Shown in pieces: positions 49,181 to 56,288 of a DNA stretch of 56,288 nt. Both the position numbers and the translations under genes were made by a program. Below the pieces are notes generated by a model. It was not told where the DNA came from. It searched no databases and worked only from the letters and a program-made list of their open reading frames with translations. The stretch comes from Alphaproteobacteria bacterium MarineAlpha3_Bin2 (GTDB lineage Bacteria > Pseudomonadota > Alphaproteobacteria > Rhodospirillales > Casp-alpha2): contig PTLL01000006.1 in NCBI GenBank assembly GCA_002938315.1, positions 1 to 56,288 of the forward strand. The letters run 5' to 3'. How positions within the stretch are numbered: the first letter of the stretch is position 1; every line of letters starts with the position of its first letter.

Positions 49181-51242
49181 CGGTTCCGGTCTTGTCCTTC
49201 TCCGCGCCCGGCAGCAAATCGCTGCATTTGGCCATCGTCACCGAAGCCCGGCTAATGGGGTCGGTCATGTAGAAATTTTCGATTGGCGACGATAGCGCCG
49301 ATGTCCCTAACTCACCGTTCCCGCCGAATGGTTTCCAGGCCGCGGGTGCAACCTCATCAACGTTAATAAAGGCAGCATTCGTCTCAACCATGCGGGCGCG
49401 CAGCATTCGGGCATCGTCGAATGCCAAGGGGCATTCCAAAATCGCCGACAGCGCACGGATGATAGTCCAATCCTCACGCGCTTCACCGGGAGGAAACGCG
49501 GCTAGGCGTGTCCGTTGAACCCGGCCTTCAGTATTGACGTAGGTGGCGTTCTTTTCCGTATAGGCGGCGCCGGGCAAGATGACATCGGCCCGGTGTGCGC
49601 CGGCATCGCCATGATGACCCTGATAGATGACGAAGGCCTCGCCTAAGCGGTCCATGTCGATTTCATCGGCGCCGAGTAGATAAACAACGTCAACGGCCCC
49701 CTTACCGGCGCCGTCCAGAATGGCTTTGGTGTCACGTCCCTTGCCGGCCGGCACAAAACCCAAATCCAACCCGCCGACGCGGGCAGCCGCCGTGTGTAGT
49801 ACGTTAAAGCCGTTCCAGCCGATTTTGTCATTGACCAAGCTGCAGGCTTCGGCAATGTCGCGTGCGAGACTGAGAATCCCGCCACCGTCGGGCCTGGCCA
49901 AGGCACCTTGGCCCAGGATTAGCATCGCTTTTTCGGCCCTTTTCATGACCTTGGCGAATTTATGGCGGCCGTTGGCTAGGGATTTCAGCACTTCAACGTC
50001 ATCGCCTAAGTGATCGTAATCGTAGGTCAGGTCGTCACCGGTGCCGACGACGGCGATGGGAAAATTCCTCATCAGAAACCGCTTGCGCAGGCGGGAATTC
50101 AAAACCGGGGCTTCTAGCCTGGGATTGGTGCCGATCAACAGACAGGCGTCGGCATGTTCGATCCCGGCAATGGTGGAATTGAACAGGTAGCCGGCGCGGA
50201 CGGTTGGGTCGAGCTTCGCGCCGTCCTGGCGACAATCGAAATGGGGCGAGCCCAAGGCCGTCATCAGGTCCTTCAAGGCCATCATCGATTCACAATCGGC
50301 CAAATCACCGGCGAGGGCGGCGACTTTCTTGCCATCAATCCCCTTGAGCCGTTTGGCGACAGCGGCGAAGGCCTCGTCCCAGGTCGCCGGGGTCAGCTTG
50401 CCGTCACGACGCACATAAGGCTGATCTAGCCGTTGGCGTTTGAGCCCGTCACAGGCGAAGCGGGTTTTATCTGAAATCCATTCTTCGTTTACCTCCTCGT
50501 TGAGGCGCGGCAGGATACGCATGACTTCGGCGCCCCGCGTGTCGACCCGGATGTTTGAGCCGACGGCGTCTAATACGTCGATGGATTCTGTCTTCTTCAA
50601 TTCCCAGGACCGGGCGGTGAAGGCATAGGGCTTCGACGTCAAGGCGCCGACCGGGCACAGGTCGATCATGTTGCCGGATAGTTCTGATGTCAGCGCCTTT
50701 TCAACATAAGTGCCGACTTCCATGTGTTCGCCCCGCCCGGTCGCGCCTAATTCCTGCACGCCGGCGATCTCCGTGGCGAAGCGAATGCAGCGGGTACAAT
50801 GAATGCACCTGGTCATCATGGTTTCAATCAGCGGGCCGAGGTCCTTATCTTTGACGGCGCGTTTGTTATCAGCATAGCGGCTGCGGTCGTGGCCATAGCC
50901 CATGGCTTGATCCTGAAGGTCGCATTCGCCACCCTGATCACAGATCGGGCAATCCAGGGGGTGGTTGATGAGCAGGAATTCCATCACCCCTTTACGCATT
51001 TGTCGCACTTCCGGCGTGTTGGTTTCGATCACCATGCCTTCGCCGACCGGCATCGCGCACGACGCGATCGGCTTGGGTGCCCGTTCCATGTGTACCAGGC
51101 ACATACGGCAATTGCCGGCGATGGAAAGCCGTTCGTGAAAACAAAAACGCGGAATTTCAATGCCCATCTGTTCACACGCTTGGAGGATCGTGAGTCCGGG
51201 TTCGACTTCGACTTCAATGCCGTCAATGGTAAGTTTTGGCAA
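49173..51242 (-). CDS. nuoG: NADH-quinone oxidoreductase subunit G
   Basis: NuoG is the largest hydrophilic subunit of complex I and holds several iron-sulfur clusters. The 689-residue protein has an N-terminal 2Fe-2S ferredoxin domain (cysteines in [20 protein letters not shown], then GNCRMCLV), a His-Cys 4Fe-4S motif ([20 protein letters not shown]) and a further 4Fe-4S motif [10 protein letters not shown]. The C-terminal molybdopterin-oxidoreductase-like domain has lost cofactor function in this family. It starts 13 bases after nuoF. Confidence 0.96.
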   Translation of the reverse strand: MPKLTIDGIEVEVEPGLTILQACEQMGIEIPRFCFHERLSIAGNCRMCLVHMERAPKPIASCAMPVGEGMVIETNTPEVRQMRKGVMEFLLINHPLDCPICDQGGECDLQDQAMGYGHDRSRYADNKRAVKDKDLGPLIETMMTRCIHCTRCIRFATEIAGVQELGATGRGEHMEVGTYVEKALTSELSGNMIDLCPVGALTSKPYAFTARSWELKKTESIDVLDAVGSNIRVDTRGAEVMRILPRLNEEVNEEWISDKTRFACDGLKRQRLDQPYVRRDGKLTPATWDEAFAAVAKRLKGIDGKKVAALAGDLADCESMMALKDLMTALGSPHFDCRQDGAKLDPTVRAGYLFNSTIAGIEHADACLLIGTNPRLEAPVLNSRLRKRFLMRNFPIAVVGTGDDLTYDYDHLGDDVEVLKSLANGRHKFAKVMKRAEKAMLILGQGALARPDGGGILSLARDIAEACSLVNDKIGWNGFNVLHTAAARVGGLDLGFVPAGKGRDTKAILDGAGKGAVDVVYLLGADEIDMDRLGEAFVIYQGHHGDAGAHRADVILPGAAYTEKNATYVNTEGRVQRTRLAAFPPGEAREDWTIIRALSAILECPLAFDDARMLRARMVETNAAFINVDEVAPAAWKPFGGNGELGTSALSSPIENFYMTDPISRASVTMAKCSDLLPGAEKDKTGTDG

Positions 51243-51255
51243 TTTTAATACTTTC

Positions 51256-52542
51256 CTAGGCAGCCGCGGTTTTGTCTGACGACTGATAATCGGCGATGCG
51301 TTGTTCCAATTCCGGGCGGAAATGACGGATCAAACCTTGGATGGGCCACGCCGCAGCATCCCCGAAGGCACAAATGGTATGCCCTTCGACTTGCCGGGTG
51401 ACTTCTTCAAGCAGGTCAATTTCCTCTACCGAGGTGTTGCCTCGAACCATGCGCTCCATCATGCGCAACATCCAGCCAGTCCCCTCGCGACACGGCGTGC
51501 ACTGGCCACAACTTTCATGCATGTAAAAGCTGGACAGGCGGGCGATGGCGGCAATGATATCGGTGGACTTGTCCATGACTATTACCGCCGCCGTGCCCAG
51601 GCCAGAATGAACGTCCTGACAGGAATCAAAATCCAGACATAAGGTATCGCATTGGGCCTTAGGCACCACCGGCACCGAAGATCCACCGGGAATGACCGCC
51701 AGTAGATTTTTCCAACCGCCGCGGACGCCGCCGGCATGTTTTTCGATGAGATCCTTCAACGGCACGCCCATTTCTTCTTCGACCGTACAGGGATTGTTGA
51801 TGTGGCCGGAAATGTTGAACAGCTTGGTGCCGGTATTGTTGGGTTTGCCTAATCCCGCGAACCAGTCGGCGCCGCGCCTGAGAATGGTCGGCGCGACGGC
51901 AATGGATTCAACGTTGTTCACCGTTGTGGGGCAGCCGTAGAGACCGCAGTTGGCCGGGAACGGCGGCTTCATGCGGGGTTGCCCCTTCTTGCCCTCCAGG
52001 CTTTCGATCAGCGCCGATTCCTCGCCGCAAATATAGGCCCCCATCCCACGGTGGATATAAAAGTCAAATTTATAACCGGATTTGCACGCATCCTCGCCGA
52101 TCAATCCGGCGGCGTAGGCTTCATCCACTGCCCGTTGCAAGGCCTCTGTTTCGCGGAAGAATTCACCACGCACATAGCAGTAGGTCGTGTTGGCCCCCAT
52201 GGCAAAGGAGGCCAGTAAAGCCCCTTCAATTAATTTATGGGGTTCGTTGCGAAGAATTTCACGATCCTTGCAGGTACCCGGTTCGCCCTCGGCGGCATTG
52301 ATGACCAGATAATGGGGCCTTTCGGAAGCTTCCTTGGGCATGAACGACCATTTCATGCCGGTCGAAAAACCCGCGCCGCCGCGCCCGCGCAATTCCGATT
52401 CCTTGATTTTCTCGATAATTTTTTCGCGGCCCTTTGCCATGATGGCCTTGGTCCGCGACCAATCCCCCCGTTTTTTGGCGGCCTTGAGGCTGGTGTCCCC
52501 GAGACCATAAATATTGGTGAAAATACGGTCTTTATCGTCGAG
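51256..52542 (-). CDS. nuoF: NADH-quinone oxidoreductase subunit F
   Basis: NuoF binds NADH and FMN and holds cluster N3. I start at the ATG at 52542 ([20 protein letters not shown]), 5 bases after nuoE, giving 428 residues; the open frame extends 14 codons further but inside nuoE. Motifs are the nucleotide-binding [13 protein letters not shown], the FMN region [15 protein letters not shown] and the 4Fe-4S motif [11 protein letters not shown]. Confidence 0.97.
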   Translation of the reverse strand, partial: LDDKDRIFTNIYGLGDTSLKAAKKRGDWSRTKAIMAKGREKIIEKIKESELRGRGGAGFSTGMKWSFMPKEASERPHYLVINAAEGEPGTCKDREILRNEPHKLIEGALLASFAMGANTTYCYVRGEFFRETEALQRAVDEAYAAGLIGEDACKSGYKFDFYIHRGMGAYICGEESALIESLEGKKGQPRMKPPFPANCGLYGCPTTVNNVESIAVAPTILRRGADWFAGLGKPNNTGTKLFNISGHINNPCTVEEEMGVPLKDLIEKHAGGVRGGWKNLLAVIPGGSSVPVVPKAQCDTLCLDFDSCQDVHSGLGTAAVIVMDKSTDIIAAIARLSSFYMHESCGQCTPCREGTGWMLRMMERMVRGNTSVEEIDLLEEVTRQVEGHTICAFGDAAAWPIQGLIRHFRPELEQRIADYQSSDKTAAA

Positions 52543-52547
52543 CATGG

Positions 52548-53165
52548 CTATTTCCCCGCCCCGTAATTTATTTCTTTCAAGCACGTCAAACCGCCCGCCG
52601 GTTCCGACGAATGCCGCCCGCTCTGTGATCCGGGTTTTGGGGTCTGGCCGCCCTTCAATGCCCCGAGGATCGCTTTTGTGCTTTCGGCGTCCAAATCTTC
52701 ATAATAATCGTCGCCGATCTGCATCATCGGGGCATTAGCGCAAGCGCCAAGGCATTCGGCCACCGACAAGGTAAATTGACCGTCCTCGCTGGTTTCGCCC
52801 ATTTCCAGGCCGAGGCTTTCCTTGCATGCACCGACGATGGCGTCCGAGCCTCTCAGCAAACAAGGCAAATTCGTGCATACTTGGACATGGTTTTTGCCTA
52901 CCGGTCCAAGGTTGTACATGGTGTAGAAGGTGGCGACTTCATAGACCCGGATCGGCGCCATCCCCAACATCCCGGCGACGGTGTCCATGGCGGCGCGTGG
53001 CAACCAGCCGTCGTGCTGGCGTTGCGCCAGATCAAGCAATGGCATCACCGCACTTTCCTGCCAACCTTCCGGATATTTTGCGATCTCCACGTTCGCCGCT
53101 TCGGCATTTTCAGAGGTGAAGACGAAATTGTCGGGTTGGACGACGGTTTTAGTTGAACCACTCAT
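52548..53165 (-). CDS. nuoE: NADH-quinone oxidoreductase subunit E
   Basis: NuoE carries the 2Fe-2S cluster N1a beside the NADH site. The 205-residue protein has the four ligands in thioredoxin-like context, CTNLPC and CLGAC (C-x4-C and C-x3-C), after the helical N-terminal domain. The last 25 or so residues ([17 protein letters not shown]) are a low-complexity tail. It overlaps nuoD by 4 bases. Confidence 0.96.
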   Translation of the reverse strand: MSGSTKTVVQPDNFVFTSENAEAANVEIAKYPEGWQESAVMPLLDLAQRQHDGWLPRAAMDTVAGMLGMAPIRVYEVATFYTMYNLGPVGKNHVQVCTNLPCLLRGSDAIVGACKESLGLEMGETSEDGQFTLSVAECLGACANAPMMQIGDDYYEDLDAESTKAILGALKGGQTPKPGSQSGRHSSEPAGGLTCLKEINYGAGK

Positions 53166-54340
53166 CGGTCGATTTCTCCGAAAACGATATCAAGAGACCC
53201 GATGGTGGCAACCACATCAGCCAGCATATGACCGTTCGACAATAGGTCCATGGCTTGCAGATGGGCGAACCCCGGCGCTCGAATTTTGCAGCGGTAAGGC
53301 TTGTTGGTACCGTCGGAAACCAGATAGACACCGAATTCACCTTTTGGGGCTTCCACGGCGGTATAGGTTTCCCCGGCGGGCACATGATAACCCTCTGTAT
53401 AAAGCTTGAAGTGATGGATCAGGGCTTCCATGGAATTTTTCATCTCGGCGCGGGACGGCGGAGAAATTTTCCGGTCGTCGGACTTACACCGGCCACCAGG
53501 CATTTCTTCGAGGCACTGTTTAATGATGCGGAGGCATTGCCGCATTTCCTGAATGCGTACCAGATACCGGTCATAACAATCGCCATGCTTGGCGATTACC
53601 ACATCGAAGTCCATTTTAGCGTAAACGTCATAGGGTTGTGACTTACGCAAGTCCCAGGGCACCCCAGCGGAACGCAGGTTCGGGCCCGTAAATCCCCAAT
53701 CGAAGCACTGATCCGCCGTAATCACGCCGATATCCACGGTCCGTTGTTTAAAGATGCGGTTTTCCGTCAACAAGGTTTCGCAATCGTCGATCATCTTGGG
53801 AAAGGTTTCGGCCCAGGTCCCGATATCGTCCAGAAGTTCCGGTGTAAGGTCGTGGCTGACACCACCGGGGCGGAAATAGTTCATGTGCATGCGTGCCCCC
53901 GATGCGCGTTCGCAAAATTCCATCAGGGTTTCACGATCTTCGAACATCCACAGCATGGGGGTCATGGCGCCGGTATCCATGGCGTACGCGCAGACCGTGA
54001 ATATGTGGTTCAGCACCCGCCCGATTTCGGCAAACAGGACCCGGATGTATTGTCCGCGTGGCGGCACCTCCAGGCCTAAGAGTTTTTCCACCGCCAGCGC
54101 AAAAGCGTGTTCCTGATTCTGCGGAGAAACGTAATCCAGGCGGTCGAAATACGGCAGCGCCTGGACGTAATTTTTATATTCGATCAGCTTTTCAGTGCCC
54201 CGGTGCAAAAGGCCGATATGGGGATCGGCGCGGGTAATGATTTCGCCATCCATTTCTAGGACCATCCGCAACACCCCGTGCGCCGACGGATGCTGGGGGC
54301 CGAAATTGAGATTAAAATTCCTAATCTGAGTTTCGGCCAT
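53162..54340 (-). CDS. nuoD: NADH-quinone oxidoreductase subunit D
   Basis: NuoD, the 49-kDa-type subunit, lines the quinone pocket together with NuoB. The 392-residue protein begins with [20 protein letters not shown], which includes the conserved quinone-head histidine, and has [11 protein letters not shown] and DPIMG-type C-terminal sequence replaced by the usual [11 protein letters not shown] ending. It is a separate gene, not fused to NuoC. It overlaps nuoC by one base. Confidence 0.97.
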   Translation of the reverse strand: MAETQIRNFNLNFGPQHPSAHGVLRMVLEMDGEIITRADPHIGLLHRGTEKLIEYKNYVQALPYFDRLDYVSPQNQEHAFALAVEKLLGLEVPPRGQYIRVLFAEIGRVLNHIFTVCAYAMDTGAMTPMLWMFEDRETLMEFCERASGARMHMNYFRPGGVSHDLTPELLDDIGTWAETFPKMIDDCETLLTENRIFKQRTVDIGVITADQCFDWGFTGPNLRSAGVPWDLRKSQPYDVYAKMDFDVVIAKHGDCYDRYLVRIQEMRQCLRIIKQCLEEMPGGRCKSDDRKISPPSRAEMKNSMEALIHHFKLYTEGYHVPAGETYTAVEAPKGEFGVYLVSDGTNKPYRCKIRAPGFAHLQAMDLLSNGHMLADVVATIGSLDIVFGEIDR

Positions 54341-54987
54341 CAGGCGTCACCTTCGCCTACGGCGCCATCAGCATTTTCATCTTCGGCGTCCTCGGCCTTT
54401 TCATCACCGGGAAGAACTCCCTGGACGCCTTCCCAGGGGCTGAGAAAATCGAAGCTGCGGAATTCCTGGGTGAGCTTCACCGGTTCATATACGACGCGCT
54501 TCAGTTCATCGTCGTAACGGACCTCCACATAACCCGTCAGCGGAAAATCCTTGCGTAGCGGGTGACCATCAAAACCGTAATCGGTCAGAATTCTACGGAG
54601 ATCGGTATGGCCCGAAAAAAATATGCCGAAAAGATCCCAGGTTTCACGTTCCCACCAATCGGCGGCGCTGAAAACCTCGGTGACTGTCGGCACCGGGGTA
54701 TCTTCATCGGTTTCCACCTTGACCCGAACACGATTGTTGTTGATCAGGCTGAGCAGATTGTAAACCACTTCGAACCGAGGAATGCGTTCCGGGTAATCAA
54801 CGCCGCAAATGTCCATTAGTTGCTTGAATCGGCAATTAACATCGTCGCGCAGGAATGCCATCACCCTGGCGATCCCTTCCGCCTTAACAGATACAACGAG
54901 TTCGCCCAAAATGACGGTTGTCCCGTTGACGTCTTCGGGCAATTGGTCGGCAATATACTCGCCGAGATCTTTAAGGGCCAAATCCAT
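54340..54987 (-). CDS. nuoC: NADH-quinone oxidoreductase subunit C
   Basis: NuoC (30-kDa type) is a structural subunit of the peripheral arm next to NuoD. The 215-residue product contains the family signature [20 protein letters not shown] and [20 protein letters not shown]. After about residue 190 it has a strongly acidic tail ([20 protein letters not shown]) that is not part of the family core. It lies 47 bases after nuoB and overlaps nuoD by one base. Confidence 0.96.
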   Translation of the reverse strand: MDLALKDLGEYIADQLPEDVNGTTVILGELVVSVKAEGIARVMAFLRDDVNCRFKQLMDICGVDYPERIPRFEVVYNLLSLINNNRVRVKVETDEDTPVPTVTEVFSAADWWERETWDLFGIFFSGHTDLRRILTDYGFDGHPLRKDFPLTGYVEVRYDDELKRVVYEPVKLTQEFRSFDFLSPWEGVQGVLPGDEKAEDAEDENADGAVGEGDA

Positions 54988-55034
54988 AGTTTTCCGTTAC
55001 GTGTATTTTGAGGCGATGAAATGACCGCAAGTCA

Positions 55035-55583
55035 TCAGCGCCACAAAACCCCTGTCCTGTTAATCTTTTTCTTGAGTTGGAGAATGCCGTAGATCAGCGC
55101 TTCAGCGGTGGGCGGACAACCGGGTACATAAACATCGACCGGCACCACCCGATCGCAGCCACGGACCACGGAATAGGAATAATGGTAATAGCCGCCGCCA
55201 TTGGCGCACGACCCCATGGAAATCACGTAGCGGGGTTCGGCCATCTGGTCGTAGACCTTGCGGAATGCCGGCGCCATTTTATTGGTCAGCGTTCCAGCGA
55301 CGATGATGACGTCGGATTGGCGCGGGCTGGGCCTGGGCACGACACCGAAGCGATCGAGGTCATACCGGCTCATATACGCGTGGATCATTTCTACGGCGCA
55401 GCACGCAAGACCAAAGGTCATTGGCCATAACGAGCCGGTGCGCGCCCAATTCGCCAATTTGTCGATATTGGCGACGACAAAACCTTTATCGTGCAATTCC
55501 CCGGTGATTCGTTTGAGCAGGACGTCCTGTTCGGGCCCGGTCGGCACCGGTTTGGCGGAATTAGATGTTGTGTCTACTCCCAT
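55035..55583 (-). CDS. nuoB: NADH-quinone oxidoreductase subunit B
   Basis: NuoB holds cluster N2, the last iron-sulfur centre before quinone. From ATG 55583 ([20 protein letters not shown]) it has 182 residues; this start overlaps the nuoA stop by 10 bases. The open frame reaches 37 codons further, but that part is inside nuoA. The N2 ligands are visible: tandem cysteines in GLACCAVEM, then MGSCANGGG and PGCPPTAE. Confidence 0.96.
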   Translation of the reverse strand: MGVDTTSNSAKPVPTGPEQDVLLKRITGELHDKGFVVANIDKLANWARTGSLWPMTFGLACCAVEMIHAYMSRYDLDRFGVVPRPSPRQSDVIIVAGTLTNKMAPAFRKVYDQMAEPRYVISMGSCANGGGYYHYSYSVVRGCDRVVPVDVYVPGCPPTAEALIYGILQLKKKINRTGVLWR

Positions 55584-55939
55584 TCCAAGGCTCCCTTTCT
55601 CCATTCGTAGATGAAACCGATGGTGAGAATGCCTAAAAATATAACCATCGACCAAAATCCGAATATTCCGATCTTGCCAAGCGTTACTGCCCACGGAAAC
55701 AGGAAGGCGACTTCAAGATCAAAAATGATGAAAAGAATAGCGACCAGATAAAAACGAACATCGAATTTCCGTCTCGCATCACCGAAGGGCTCAAACCCGC
55801 ATTCGTATTGGGATGTCTTGGCCACGTCCGGGTGTTGGGGAACGATGATATAGGAAGCCCCAATCGCGAAAACGGGAATGGCTACGGCGATGCCGATGAA
55901 TATAAGAATAGGCAGGTATTCTGCGAGCAATTGATCCAC
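55574..55939 (-). CDS. nuoA: NADH-quinone oxidoreductase subunit A
   Basis: NuoA is a three-helix membrane subunit near the quinone chamber and the first gene of the complete nuoA-N operon. It starts with GTG at 55939 (protein [19 protein letters not shown] after the initiator), with GGAAGG about 7 bases upstream. The 121 residues include the loop [20 protein letters not shown] with the conserved cysteine. The region between it and the tRNA gene must hold the operon promoter, but I see no convincing boxes. Confidence 0.96.
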   Translation of the reverse strand: MDQLLAEYLPILIFIGIAVAIPVFAIGASYIIVPQHPDVAKTSQYECGFEPFGDARRKFDVRFYLVAILFIIFDLEVAFLFPWAVTLGKIGIFGFWSMVIFLGILTIGFIYEWRKGALEWE

Positions 55940-56092
55940 GGCAGCCTTCCAAACGGGCTTTTAGCCGGAAATTCGGAGCCTTCCGGGTTTCCTTGTCCTA
56001 TGGCTATTTATCTGGTTATAAAGTGCCCGAAGGGGTTTGTTTTATCAACCTTTCTCAAGGCTTAACAAAAAAATAGGCATTTCGAAAAAGAA

Positions 56093-56170
<78 letters not shown>

Positions 56171-56288
56171 TATTATTCCTAGACCCGGTCGGAATGGGGA
56201 ATTCGCCGAACCGCGGTGCATCGTATCCACCAAAGTTTCAGTGTCAACACGTAGATTTTGCCGGGGGATTTTGGTGGGCGGTGACGGG
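56171..56288. other. Right-edge stretch without a recognisable gene
   Basis: These 118 bases upstream of tRNA-Asp contain no gene I can support. They should carry the tRNA promoter or the spacer to another tRNA gene; no clear promoter boxes or second tRNA are visible before the window ends. Confidence 0.4.

Overview
The window is a chromosomal segment of an alphaproteobacterium, most likely of the Rhodospirillales type (inference). The evidence is the gene order trpGDC-moaC-moeA-lexA / comEC / gltX / gltA / lpx-bam-dxr-cdsA-uppS-frr-pyrH-tsf-rpsB-dnaE / lolDC-proS / rnj-coaX-birA / nuoN-A, an alphaproteobacterial SOS operator (GAAC-N7-GAAC) in front of lexA, an LpxI-type lipid A pathway, a short prolyl-tRNA synthetase without the editing insertion, and a type III pantothenate kinase. 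Almost everything is housekeeping; no phage, insertion sequence, CRISPR array or rRNA gene is visible.

Layout. (1) 1-1492: the 5' part of an EboA-family gene runs off the left edge, followed by 447 bp without genes that carry small inverted repeats, then a deletion remnant of a TPR/glycosyltransferase-9 gene. (2) 1568-5713: trpG, trpD, trpC, moaC and moeA are packed as one plus-strand unit. (3) 5741-9272: lexA with its own SOS operator converges on a broken comEC, which is coupled to a small lipoprotein gene. (4) 9375-12216: gltX and gltA on the plus strand. (5) 12218-26749: a long minus-strand cluster for cell envelope and translation (rpsB, tsf, pyrH, frr, uppS, cdsA, dxr, rseP, bamA, skp, lpxD, fabZ, lpxA), ending in one ORF in which LpxI and LpxB are fused. 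(6) 26926-30420: dnaE, preceded by an AT-rich spacer with two perfect inverted DnaA boxes. (7) 30756-33876: an accessory patch with osmC, a frameshifted LVIVD-repeat gene, an aldo/keto reductase, and a 63-codon remnant of a second LVIVD gene. (8) 33922-41719: lolD, lolC, proS, tag, a DUF1467 gene, an epimerase gene, rnj, coaX and birA. (9) 41734-55939: the complete 14-gene nuo operon. (10) tRNA-Asp at the right edge.

How the parts work together. The envelope cluster holds most early lipid A steps (LpxA, LpxD, LpxI-LpxB), fatty acid dehydration (FabZ), outer membrane assembly (BamA, Skp), the intramembrane protease RseP, isoprenoid and undecaprenyl supply (Dxr, UppS) and CDP-diacylglycerol synthesis (CdsA). 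These sit with ribosome-recycling and elongation genes, so envelope growth and translation capacity share a transcript region. The nuo operon encodes respiratory complex I.

The most unusual observations are the LpxI-LpxB fusion, the DnaA-box pair upstream of dnaE, the comEC gene carrying both a nonsense codon and a homopolymer frameshift, and the pair of decayed LVIVD genes around an aldo/keto reductase. I found no clear novel defence, mobile or regulatory system.
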